NCBI RefSeq assembly: GCF_010725055.1
Contig: NZ_BJKB01000003.1
Span: forward strand, 1-64,000
Direction of reading: 5' to 3'
From: Gelidibacter japonicus
Lineage (GTDB): Bacteria; Bacteroidota; Bacteroidia; Flavobacteriales; Flavobacteriaceae
DNA: 64,000 nucleotides
Positions 37,301 through 46,017 of the stretch are shown piece after piece (the first letter of the stretch is position 1; every line of letters starts with the position of its first letter). Below the pieces are notes generated by a model. The model was not told where the DNA came from. It did not search any database and saw only the letters and a list, made by a program, of their open reading frames with translations. A program made the position numbers and the translations under genes.

Positions 37301-40300
37301 CAACCATTCAGATTGAAGAGACACCAGCACCGGAATTTACGGTTGCATCAACTGATATTTTGTGTGCTGACCCTAATTCTGGAACAATTAATATCAATGT
37401 TACCAATGCTCACGGAACGACTTTAAAATATAGTATTGATGGCGGTGAAACTTTTGTGAATTCAAGTGCGTTTTCAGGACTTACAGCAGGCTCTTATGAG
37501 GTGGTGGTTGAATACATGATTGGAACTGCTTCCTGTTGGACCGATCCGGAAACAGTGATCATAAATCCTACCGTGGCTATGGAAGGTGTTGCAACTTTAG
37601 CGGCGCCATTTACTTGTGATACCTACGGTACCATTACGGTTTCTGGGGTTAGTGGAGGCGTAGCACCACATCAATACAGTATTGATGGGGTCAATTTCCA
37701 AGCATCACCTACGTTTTCTAATTTAACGGCTGGTACGTATACCATCACCGTTAAAGATGCATTGGAATGTACTTTTGCGACCAATAGCATTACTATTGAA
37801 GCGTTAAATCCACCAACGAATTTAACCTTTGACAATACGTCTTTAACCTGTCCGAGTAACACTTCCGATGTTAGCATTACTGGAACAACCGGAGGAACTG
37901 GCGCTTTGGAGTATCAAATTATCGCGCCAGCAACTGCTGCAACATCATACCAAAGTTCGCCAACATTTGCGGGATTGGCACCGGGCACTTATACCTTCCA
38001 GGTAAGAGATGCCAATAACTGTACCTATAGTGAATCTTATACAATTGCACCATTACCGGCAATCCAAGTCGTGGCACAACCTATAAGTGATGTGACGTGT
38101 TTTGGTGCCGATGATGGCTCAGCACGATTTACGGTATCAGGAACTACGAATTTTACTTACACAATCAATGGAGGTGCTGCAACTTCAGGTACTTCGCCAA
38201 TTGTTTTAACAGGATTGGCTGCAGGAACCTATGCTATTGTGGTGACAGATACTACAACTAATTGTACTGCTACTGCTTCGGTGAGGATTAATAGCTCAGC
38301 ATCAGCATTGACAATGACCACAGAAATCGAACCAATCACTTGTTTACAAGATGGTAGCGTCAGAATTAATGCATCTGGTGGTTGGGGCGGAAATACCTAC
38401 AGTTTAACATTGCCTAACGGCACGGTTTTACCGGCTCAGGCAAATAATACGTTCTCCAATTTAACTCAAGATGGAACTTATACGGTTAGCGTTACTGACT
38501 CTAAGGACTGTACCGTGACCGATACGTTTGTATTGTCTACACCTGATGCAATTGTAGCCACCATAAGCAGTGCCTCTGACTTTTGTTATGCTGCTGGCAC
38601 GGGTGCCACTATTGAAGTGACCACAACCGCAGGTCAAGCTCCATTTGAATATAGTATCAATGGAAGTGCATTTCAAAAGAGCAATAGTTTTACGAATCTT
38701 GTTCCAGGGTCTTATGTGATTGTGGTAAGAGATGCGTATGGCTGCGACTTGACTTTGCCTGCAGAGCTTGTAGAGCCTCAATTATCATTGAGCACTGTAT
38801 TTACAAAGGATTTAGACTGTACTTCATCTCCTGATGCCGTCATAACCGGAACCATCACAGGAGGTTATGCGCCGTTTACCCATGAAGTGTCTATTAATGG
38901 AGGAGCTTTTGCAACTTTAGGGACCACAGGTTCACCATTTGTATATACCACCGCCAATTCAGGAACTTACCAATTTAGAGTGACTGATGCCCAGGGATGT
39001 ACAGTAGAATCTGGCATTACTACAATCGATCCACTTTCGCCACCAGCGATTAGTGCGGTGGTACAGGCACAGGATATCCTGTGTTTTGGTGATGATAACG
39101 GCTCAATTACGGTGACAATAGATACATCCGTGGGAACACCTCCTTTTGTGATCAATGTCCATAATGATACTACTGGTACCAACTATGGCGCCCAGACCTC
39201 TGGATTGGCTGCTGGAGCCTATACCGTAACTGTTACAGATGCCAAATCATGTACAGCTACTGAGACTGTTGTAATTGCACAGCCAGATGCTATTTTGGTA
39301 GATCATCACGCCGAACCTATAACATGTGATCCTGTTGGTGGTATATCAAAAGGGTCGGTCATAATAGACGGCGTCACAGGTGGTACGCCGCCTTACAACT
39401 ATTTTGTGACCGGAACCAATGGTTATAATGCGTCTGAATTAAATACTGACGGTTCAACTTCCCATACGTTTGATGTTGTTGATTTTGGTCTGTATCAAAT
39501 TAATGTCATTGACGCTAACGGTTGTTCAATTCTAATACAAGATGTACTGGTTGCATCACCACCAGATGATTTGCAAATTACCATTCAACCATCGGTAGAT
39601 TGTATTAATGGAGGAGAAGCAATTGTGAGCGTGGGAACTGCTTTGGCCAGTGCTGGACCATTCTATTTTAGCACCTATCCAGCGACGGGTACTGCACCGG
39701 GAGGATCATGGATCCCTGAAGATGCTATGGGGTCTAAATCGACAACATTTACCAATTTAACTCCTGGTGTTACTTATACCTTTATTGTTTATGATGTGTC
39801 CACAGGGTGTAGTCATTATGAAATAGCTTCACAGCCTATTCCAACGAACTCTAACCTAACGGCAACTCCAGATACCGTGAATAATATCACGTGTACTGGA
39901 AGTGCAGATGGGAATGTGTCATTCACTATAGATAGCCCTTACGGTGTAGCAACTAACGTCAATTATGAAATATTTGATTCCCTATCGCTTACTTCAACTG
40001 GAATTAATGGTTCTGGAAGTGTGCCAGCTAATGGTTCTTTAAGTGTCACAAATTTAGGCCCGTTACCATTCGGAAATTACTATGTATTGATTTCAGAAAC
40101 TTCAGGTCCAAATACGGGATGTAGTGTGGTTACCGTGCCTTTTAATATCACGGAATCTGCAATTCCATTAAGCTTGACGACTTCAGTTGACCAAAATGCA
40201 AATTGTAACGCCAATTCAGGATTGATCAGCGCTGTTGGTCGCGATGGTACTGCACCTTATACCTATCAATTGACGACCTCAGCTACTGCGCCATTGGCGA

Positions 40301-43300
40301 CAGATCCAGCTTGGGCCTCAGCCAATACCTTCAACAGAGATGCTGGCAGCTATTTTGTTCATGTCATGGATGCTTATGGGTGTATTGTCTCAAGCCCCGT
40401 GGTCGTTTTACCACAAGATCCAGCACCTCTTGTAGCGCTCAATCTAACCAACCAATGTACTACTGCAGAAGGTAGTTTTGAAATCGAGGTTTCTTTACCA
40501 ACGGCTGGAATTGCGCCTTATAGTTTTAGTATTAATGGCGGGGCCTTCCAAACAAGAACTGCACCATTTACCATTACAAATTTAACGTCAGGTACTTATA
40601 CCGTGGAGGTTAGAGATGCCAATGGTTGTGGAAACTTGGATACGATTACAATTGAGCCTCCTATCGGCATCACTCCAGCCATCACTGCACAGCCAACCTG
40701 TGCAAATGATGATGGTGTGATTACGGTCACTGCAATAGGTGGATCTGGTAGCTATAGCTATGCCATCAGTCCGAATGCAGGCTCGATAGTGTTGACCGGA
40801 AACGTATTCTCCGGAGTGCCTTTTGGGACTTATACGATTACGGTAACAGATACCAATACGTTATGTACTACTGATGTTTCAGCAACTTTAGAGGCCGCAA
40901 CCCCAGTAGCATTTACTGCAGATCCAACCCCTGTATCTTGCTTTGGTGGAGCTGACGGGACCATTACGGTCAACCTTCCAGCAAGCAATGACAATCCAGT
41001 ATATACTTATGCCATAATAGCAGGACCATCTACGGTGCCAGCTCAAAACTCAAAGGTGTTTACAGGACTTTCAGCAGGGACATATACGGTTGAAGTCACT
41101 TCAGGAAGAGGGTGTTCGTCAACAGTAGATGTTACGATTACCGAACCTACTGAATTGACGGTTTCCGGTGTTGCTACCGATTTTGCCTGTGCCTTGGACA
41201 ATTCCAAAAGTGTTTCAACACTGACCATTACTGCGGTTGGAGGCACTACCGATTATGTTTATAGTATTGACGGTACTAATTACTTTACTACAAATACCTT
41301 CGAAATCATCGATACGGGAATTGTACAAACCATCAATGTTTTTGTAAAGGATGCCAACGGATGTGAAGCAACAAATACCGTGACAATCAATCCTTTGCCT
41401 GAATTAACCGCTGTGTCTGTCGCTATTGTCGATGCTATTGATTGTAATGAAACAGGCTCGGTGAGAATTGACGTTACTGGAGGTTCAGGTAATTTCCTAT
41501 ACCAAATGCTTCCGGATGGAACACCTCAGGCTTCAAATACCTTTAATATCACATTACCTGGCGATTATTACTTCCAAGTGACCGATGTTACTACAGGATG
41601 TTATATGGAAACCCTTGTATTTACTGTAGATCCATTTGATGTCATTGATGTTGTGGCAACACCTACAACGGCGGTCACCTGTTATGGAAATACCAACGGC
41701 GCTTTGGAGATTGATGTGTCGGGGTATTCCGGGAACTATACCTATGAGGTTTTAGACAGTGCAGGTGCTTCAGTTATTGCGCCAACAAATGCAAATACGG
41801 CTACAAATCCACAAATCATCAATGGATTAGCCGGTGGGAATTATACCATTGTGGTTACAGAAACAGACTCTCCTTTCTGTGCAACCATTACCAATGTGGT
41901 GACCATTGCATCGCCTGCGACACCTTTATTACTTCAAGTTTCCGAAACTTCCAATGTCACTTGTGATGATGATCAAGGCACCATAACTGCTCTTGCGAGT
42001 GGTGGATGGGGAAGCTACGAATATGAATTGACCGGAGCGGCAACAGTGGCCTATTCTCCAAACGGAACTTTTACCGGCTTATCAGCAGGTGTTTATATCA
42101 TTAATGTTAGAGATGCTGGTGGATGTGTTGAGACAGAAACGGTGACGCTGGTTGCCCCAACGCCAATCGCTGCTAGTTTTACGGCAAGTGCAACACTATT
42201 ACCATGTTTTGGTGATCAAAATGCGAGCATCACCATCACCAATGTTACAGGTGGACAAGGCAGTAATTATACGTATACTTTAAATACGGTGTTGCCTACA
42301 CCAAGTTCTTCTGGCCCGCAAACCTCTCCCGTTTTTAGCGGATTGGGTGCTGGAACCTACAATTTCACCGTTACCGATGGTTATAATTGTAGTTATAGTT
42401 CAGGAGACATCGTGATTGCACAACCAACTCCTGTAGAAGCGAACTTAGTTGCTGTTACAAGTCCAACATGTACCACACAAGCTACGCTAACTTTGAGTGC
42501 CAATGGAGGAACTGGGCTCTATACGTATAGTGATACGAGCACCTTTACAAATATATTGGGAACCTTCACAAACTCAACAACTATTTCAGTGACTGCCGGC
42601 ACTTACAAATATTATGTAAGAGATGCCAATGGATGTACCGCTACAGTAACCAATGATATTAAGATTGATCCGATTCCGGATTTAATCTTGAATTTATCAT
42701 TGACCAATGCCACTATTAACTGTACCGGAGACAATTCGGCAGTTATTGTGGCCACTGCTCAAGGTGGGTTGGGTAATTACGTATACACCTTATTAAATGC
42801 TTCGGGGAATCCAATTCCTTCTGCGGTTCAAAATTCACCAGGCGTCTTTACTGAGCTTGTTGCAGGGACTTATTATGTTAAGGTGGATAGTGGCGACTGT
42901 GATACCACTTCACGGATGATTGAAATCAATGAGCCATTGGCAGCACTTGACGCCACTGCTATAACTGCAAACGTGAGCTGTTTTGGAGGCAACAATGGTT
43001 CCGTTGAAATTACTGCCACAGGCGGCACGGGAATAATAAAATATGCCATTTCTCCACAATTGAATCAATTCTTCGACAAAAATGTATTTGAGAATTTGGC
43101 TCCTGGCACTTATGACATCATCGTTCAAGATGAATTGGGCTGTTATGTGAACCTCAATGTGACCATCACTGAACCCGATGCGGTAATAGTGAGTATCATC
43201 CCGTCTTCAATCATACCTGAAATTTGTGAGGGTGACACTGATGGCATGTTTAGCATTACAGTTACAGGCGGAACAGCACCCTACAGTGTAAGCTTGGATG

Positions 43301-44163
43301 ATTACGATGGTCCTTATATCACAGGGACGGCCACCCAAACACAGTTTGATTTTACCGGATTGAAAGGAGGAGACCATAGTGTCTTTGTACGTGACAGTGA
43401 GGGTTGTGAGTCTGAATGGAACATCACCTTCCCTGAATCGGTTAAAATTGACCCCGTTGCCGTCATAGAGTATCTATGCGAAAACAATATGCCTGGCAAT
43501 AGAGTGACCGTAACTTTTGACGATAGTATTCAGGATATGTCTGACTTGGATTTCTCCTTGAATGGAGGAGCTTACCAATCAAGCAACGTCTTCAACAATA
43601 TCGTTCCAGGAGTAGGACATTATATTGATGTGAGACATTCGAATGGTTGTATCCAAAGAACCGCATTGTTTGACATTGGCCATATTGAACCATTATCGCT
43701 GGTATTGAATGATGGTGATATGAATCAGATTGTAGCCATAGCTTCGGGTGGCACAGAGGGATATCAGTTCACGTTGAATGGTGAGGATATGGGCGCTACG
43801 AGCACTTTTATCATACGCGAATCTGGAAACTATACGGTGACTGTTACCGATAGCAGTGGCTGTGTTGCAACTGCCACAAGGTATTTTGAATATATAGATA
43901 TCTGTATTCCAAACTATTTCACCCCTAATGGCGATAATCATTTGGACACTTGGGCCCCAGGATGTTCCAACAACTATCCAAATTTGGAGTTCAAGATATT
44001 TGATCGTTACGGGCGTGAAGTAGGATCCTATCGTCAAGGAGGGTATTGGGACGGAAAATATAGAGGGAGAGAACTTCCTACGGGTGATTATTGGTACCTC
44101 GTTAAATTGAATGACGGAAAAGATGATCGTGATTTTGTAGGACACTTTACACTATACAGGTAA
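34360..44163 (+). CDS. sprB: Giant SprB-type gliding adhesin with about 29 repeats
   Basis: About 3267 residues. The start is set at 34360 because it opens a proper signal peptide (MKKPTFSRIALIALLLFMGLESIAQ); an ATG 48 bases upstream gives an unlikely 16-residue leader. Residues about 27-370 form a surface-protein head, about 375-500 a DUF11-type module (LTKIVEDAAGN, GDELNYVIGFQNVGNDDATNLIIRDVLP), then about 29 SprB-type repeats of about 80 residues with the signature xGTYxVxVxDxxxC up to about 3175. The last 90 residues (CIPNYFTPNGDNHLDTWAPG to DFVGHFTLYR) are the gliding-type sorting domain. SprB moves along the cell surface and carries gliding in F. johnsoniae, where it is twice as long. 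An Asp/Gly-rich insert lies at about 902-924. Ortholog status rests on architecture and on the SprF-like gene that follows. Confidence 0.85.
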   Translation: MKKPTFSRIALIALLLFMGLESIAQNYVPFVPRYDEAIKGDMLLIGNNNLSVHRTNPYNGSTNNESSTHRDRMVYVDIDSDSSTFNSSSADLNVPSETNCYQVVYAALYWTAVVKGDTPMSDIKFRTPESGSYIDLTGTQIYYQNSSNNRNSNAYVYYRDVTDIISGLSDADGTYTVANISSATSAMMTDGRNTEGLSAGWSLFVIYEDPLLPSKYITSFDGFTKINNTGPVADREQSFDIVGFRTIPVGPVRAKYAFSALEGDKSWTGDYLEINGTRISATTAGGTTIRPANNFFNSSVSIIDPITNSPMPFTDRNPASSNTLGFDAGIISIPNADNKVIANGDTSATIKLGTNVDIYYFYFSAFAIEIIAPKIVLTKIVEDAAGNDIGGQLVNLGDELNYVIGFQNVGNDDATNLIIRDVLPQNIVFNYPEDMGLLPTGVSVQSYNPATREIIFAVDNSVVEINDPVQEIRFKVTVVKTCSLLNDACSNIISNQAYSTYNGTDNPNFIITDDPSFSSNTGCLLTPGATNFLADITCDFEEEVILCGSSVTLTAGSGYDSYRWSTSPTGSPVIGTTQSITVTTTGTYYVHNTASAPCQSIDQRFVVVTYGENDVNPLIPFADEVVTCPNDGKQLPNFFLCGANDIRNIETNITDTSSIIWEKLDETSCSAVPLEDCANEDSSCTWNQVAIGPNYNINLAGQYRITLNYEGGCFSQYYFNVYSNILIPTATSKDIICDIPGEIVVGGVPNGYEYSIDGSNYQTSNLFSVATPGVYSVYVRQIGFDSSPCIFSVPDIQIRERNFTGTAVVTQPLCHDDKGSVKLAANDARAQYFYSLSQGATLINEVGPIMESDYSFNNLNPGTYTATISTEDGCSETVDFEIVNPELLTATSAITRPLLACDYPDDGDGDDGKEGDGDSDGDIGAEVRGGIITVYPNGGTPPYYYFVNGSTEFQSESEIIVTAPGTYTIRVVDANNCSTETTIQIEETPAPEFTVASTDILCADPNSGTININVTNAHGTTLKYSIDGGETFVNSSAFSGLTAGSYEVVVEYMIGTASCWTDPETVIINPTVAMEGVATLAAPFTCDTYGTITVSGVSGGVAPHQYSIDGVNFQASPTFSNLTAGTYTITVKDALECTFATNSITIEALNPPTNLTFDNTSLTCPSNTSDVSITGTTGGTGALEYQIIAPATAATSYQSSPTFAGLAPGTYTFQVRDANNCTYSESYTIAPLPAIQVVAQPISDVTCFGADDGSARFTVSGTTNFTYTINGGAATSGTSPIVLTGLAAGTYAIVVTDTTTNCTATASVRINSSASALTMTTEIEPITCLQDGSVRINASGGWGGNTYSLTLPNGTVLPAQANNTFSNLTQDGTYTVSVTDSKDCTVTDTFVLSTPDAIVATISSASDFCYAAGTGATIEVTTTAGQAPFEYSINGSAFQKSNSFTNLVPGSYVIVVRDAYGCDLTLPAELVEPQLSLSTVFTKDLDCTSSPDAVITGTITGGYAPFTHEVSINGGAFATLGTTGSPFVYTTANSGTYQFRVTDAQGCTVESGITTIDPLSPPAISAVVQAQDILCFGDDNGSITVTIDTSVGTPPFVINVHNDTTGTNYGAQTSGLAAGAYTVTVTDAKSCTATETVVIAQPDAILVDHHAEPITCDPVGGISKGSVIIDGVTGGTPPYNYFVTGTNGYNASELNTDGSTSHTFDVVDFGLYQINVIDANGCSILIQDVLVASPPDDLQITIQPSVDCINGGEAIVSVGTALASAGPFYFSTYPATGTAPGGSWIPEDAMGSKSTTFTNLTPGVTYTFIVYDVSTGCSHYEIASQPIPTNSNLTATPDTVNNITCTGSADGNVSFTIDSPYGVATNVNYEIFDSLSLTSTGINGSGSVPANGSLSVTNLGPLPFGNYYVLISETSGPNTGCSVVTVPFNITESAIPLSLTTSVDQNANCNANSGLISAVGRDGTAPYTYQLTTSATAPLATDPAWASANTFNRDAGSYFVHVMDAYGCIVSSPVVVLPQDPAPLVALNLTNQCTTAEGSFEIEVSLPTAGIAPYSFSINGGAFQTRTAPFTITNLTSGTYTVEVRDANGCGNLDTITIEPPIGITPAITAQPTCANDDGVITVTAIGGSGSYSYAISPNAGSIVLTGNVFSGVPFGTYTITVTDTNTLCTTDVSATLEAATPVAFTADPTPVSCFGGADGTITVNLPASNDNPVYTYAIIAGPSTVPAQNSKVFTGLSAGTYTVEVTSGRGCSSTVDVTITEPTELTVSGVATDFACALDNSKSVSTLTITAVGGTTDYVYSIDGTNYFTTNTFEIIDTGIVQTINVFVKDANGCEATNTVTINPLPELTAVSVAIVDAIDCNETGSVRIDVTGGSGNFLYQMLPDGTPQASNTFNITLPGDYYFQVTDVTTGCYMETLVFTVDPFDVIDVVATPTTAVTCYGNTNGALEIDVSGYSGNYTYEVLDSAGASVIAPTNANTATNPQIINGLAGGNYTIVVTETDSPFCATITNVVTIASPATPLLLQVSETSNVTCDDDQGTITALASGGWGSYEYELTGAATVAYSPNGTFTGLSAGVYIINVRDAGGCVETETVTLVAPTPIAASFTASATLLPCFGDQNASITITNVTGGQGSNYTYTLNTVLPTPSSSGPQTSPVFSGLGAGTYNFTVTDGYNCSYSSGDIVIAQPTPVEANLVAVTSPTCTTQATLTLSANGGTGLYTYSDTSTFTNILGTFTNSTTISVTAGTYKYYVRDANGCTATVTNDIKIDPIPDLILNLSLTNATINCTGDNSAVIVATAQGGLGNYVYTLLNASGNPIPSAVQNSPGVFTELVAGTYYVKVDSGDCDTTSRMIEINEPLAALDATAITANVSCFGGNNGSVEITATGGTGIIKYAISPQLNQFFDKNVFENLAPGTYDIIVQDELGCYVNLNVTITEPDAVIVSIIPSSIIPEICEGDTDGMFSITVTGGTAPYSVSLDDYDGPYITGTATQTQFDFTGLKGGDHSVFVRDSEGCESEWNITFPESVKIDPVAVIEYLCENNMPGNRVTVTFDDSIQDMSDLDFSLNGGAYQSSNVFNNIVPGVGHYIDVRHSNGCIQRTALFDIGHIEPLSLVLNDGDMNQIVAIASGGTEGYQFTLNGEDMGATSTFIIRESGNYTVTVTDSSGCVATATRYFEYIDICIPNYFTPNGDNHLDTWAPGCSNNYPNLEFKIFDRYGREVGSYRQGGYWDGKYRGRELPTGDYWYLVKLNDGKDDRDFVGHFTLYR
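36541..43890 (+). repeat. About 29 tandem SprB-type repeat modules (coding)
   Basis: Repeats of about 240 bases, each encoding a cysteine-bearing start (xxxCxGxxxGxI), then GGxxxYxYSIDGGxF, then GLxAGTYTVxVxDANGC and a T-rich strand ending in I. The count comes from reading the GTYxVxVxDxxxC signature by eye and may be off by one or two. The modules have diverged strongly, so they are old. Confidence 0.8.
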
Positions 44164-44205
44164 TAAGAACTAATGAAGATGAGGTTTAAAAATAAAGCTA
44201 TTCAG

Positions 44206-45186
44206 ATGAAAAAAATTATATTATATACGATCTTATTAGTGATGACTTATGGCTATGGCCAAGAGTTGAATCTACCTGTTTTTACCCAATATTTGGCCGA
44301 TAATGATTTTGTGATTTCTCCAACCTACGCGGGTATTGGCGATAATTTCCGGATCAGGGCCAATGGTTTGACCCAGTGGGTGGGTATTAAAGGTGCGCCT
44401 GATAATCAATCATTATATGCAGACTTCAGGATTTCTGACCGTTCAGGAGTTGGGGTGTCCTTATACAATGACAAAAACGGGAACACCAGACAAAAAGGTG
44501 CCAAGTTTTCTTTTGCGCACCATTTGATCATCGATTATTATTCAAAGCAATATCTGTCTTTCGGGGTTTCCTATAACATCAATAGTTTTAGAATTGATAT
44601 TGAGAATTTCCAACCCAATTATGAAACGCCAGTTATCGATCCTTATGTCACAGATGACCGAGCAACCACCAACAACAATTTTGACGCTGGTGTGCTATAC
44701 AGGAATAAAGGCTATTATTTCAGTTTTAATGCCAATAATATCCTGAAAAAGGATATTGACGATTTTACAGGTATTGAACCAAGTTTGCTCTTAAATTATC
44801 AAATTTACACAGGAATTGTGATACCGAGCAAGAACGATAAAAGTGTGGAGTTTGAACCTTCTGTATATTACCAAATGTTCAGTAGTGACAAACGTTCCAG
44901 TACCGATGTCAACTTTAAATACCGAAAATATACCGGAAGAAATGATTCAGGCGATTATTATTGGGCGGGGGTATCTTATCGCTTCCTCAATGATCAATTG
45001 TTTAAGCCATTAAATATCGGACCAATGGTAGGACTAATGAAGAACAAGTTTTATTTTGCCTATTCCTATCAGATCACCACCAACGCAATGGCAGGTTATA
45101 ACTCGGGGACGCATATGGTGACCATCGGATTGGATTTCTTGCAGGGCATTAGTAATTGTCCATGTACGATGAGTCCCATCCACTAA
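44206..45186 (+). CDS. sprF: PorP/SprF-family type IX secretion outer-membrane protein
   Basis: A protein of about 326 residues, taking the ATG at 44206 because it opens a good signal peptide (MKKIILYTILLVMTYGYGQ); the ATG at 44173 would add 11 charged residues. The mature part begins ELNLPVFTQYLADNDFVISPTYAGIGDNFRIRANGLTQWVGIKGAP, the signature of PorP/SprF, and continues as beta-strands ending in YNSGTHMVTIGLDF. In F. johnsoniae SprF is specifically needed to export SprB. Directly after the adhesin gene (42 bases), with a terminator downstream, it closes the cluster. It lacks the coiled-coil extension of the related barrel at 31508. Confidence 0.9.
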   Translation: MKKIILYTILLVMTYGYGQELNLPVFTQYLADNDFVISPTYAGIGDNFRIRANGLTQWVGIKGAPDNQSLYADFRISDRSGVGVSLYNDKNGNTRQKGAKFSFAHHLIIDYYSKQYLSFGVSYNINSFRIDIENFQPNYETPVIDPYVTDDRATTNNNFDAGVLYRNKGYYFSFNANNILKKDIDDFTGIEPSLLLNYQIYTGIVIPSKNDKSVEFEPSVYYQMFSSDKRSSTDVNFKYRKYTGRNDSGDYYWAGVSYRFLNDQLFKPLNIGPMVGLMKNKFYFAYSYQITTNAMAGYNSGTHMVTIGLDFLQGISNCPCTMSPIH

Positions 45187-45241
45187 GAAATAAATTAAAT
45201 ATTAAGATAGATTCTAAAAAAACTTTATACCAACCAACAAA

Positions 45242-45276
45242 AAAAACCTCAATAGATGCAAACTATTGAGGTTTTT
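45242..45276. terminator. Bidirectional terminator after the gliding cluster
   Basis: AAAAACCTCAATAG (45242-45255) and CTATTGAGGTTTTT (45263-45276) form a perfect 14-bp stem with a 7-base loop. A and T runs on opposite sides serve both the gliding cluster (+) and the small exported protein gene (-). Confidence 0.9.
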
Positions 45277-45303
45277 AACTGCTGGGGAAATATTTACACC
45301 TTT

Positions 45304-45822
45304 TTAATTTAAATCAATTTTTACAACCTTTGTTTTGTTGTCCTTCTTAAGTTGGATCTTATAGATTATTTCAGAGGTTTGGCCAGCCTTAAAAGAGCTG
45401 AAACACCATGATTTATGAAACTCCCACCCTGGATATTTCTTAGCCAATTCATAACCGATACGGTAAGGTATGGGAACGTTTTCAAAAACGCCTTCTGATT
45501 GGATAAAACTACCATCTTTAGCATAAATAGCGTCAATATGATTGATACCTTCAGTAAAATTCACGGTGTAGGTCGTGTTTGCCTCGGGTGAATAAACCTT
45601 TGAGCTCTTAATGTCATAATTAAGAACCTGTAATTGTAACTGCATTGATTTTTCTGCTAAAAACAGTGCTTCATTCGAGGAAATGGATGATGGGAGATTG
45701 AATTTTCTTTCAAGACCTTTTCTATTGGTCAGGTTGGTGTTTTCGGCGTAGGCAATGTCAACTTGGGAATACGTTACTTGTGCATATCCTATAAATAGGA
45801 TGGTAGCGAGAATTGTTTTCAT
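45304..45822 (-). CDS. Small exported protein, possibly PepSY-like
   Basis: A 172-residue protein with a cleavable signal peptide (MKTILATILFIGYAQVTYSQ). The mature part is about 152 residues with a pattern of helix (SNEALFLAEKSMQLQLQ) followed by strands (TYTVNFTEGINHIDAIYAKDGSFIQSEGVF) and a second helix (PYRIGYELAKKYPGWEF), then strands ending in KVVKIDLN. The YELAKKYPGWEF segment is reminiscent of PepSY-like or putative beta-lactamase-inhibitor-like domains common in Bacteroidota, but similarity is weak and function unknown. It faces the gliding cluster across a shared terminator and lies downstream of the TPR regulator on the same strand, 195 bases away. Confidence 0.7.
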   Translation of the reverse strand: MKTILATILFIGYAQVTYSQVDIAYAENTNLTNRKGLERKFNLPSSISSNEALFLAEKSMQLQLQVLNYDIKSSKVYSPEANTTYTVNFTEGINHIDAIYAKDGSFIQSEGVFENVPIPYRIGYELAKKYPGWEFHKSWCFSSFKAGQTSEIIYKIQLKKDNKTKVVKIDLN

Positions 45823-46017
45823 GAGGGTTAAATTTAAAATGATTAAAATAAGATGTTTTTGCTATCGTATTTATAAGGGAATAATCATTATTAAAATCTT
45901 CCATAAATTTACGCTATGCTTTTGTTAAAATGCTGATTTCTAAATAGACACCTGATGGACAAGCCATAGACAATTAATAGACAACTCAAGAATTTACGGT
46001 AGCGGGAGGTGGTTTTA

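Noticed and set aside
36541-43890. Long tandem repeats as a CRISPR-like or mobile structure
   Set aside because: They are diverged coding modules of about 80 residues in a single adhesin gene.
43693-44145. 150-codon open frame on the minus strand over the adhesin C-terminus
   Set aside because: The plus strand encodes a clear gliding-type sorting domain here; the minus-strand protein has no signal, domain or start context and is a shadow.
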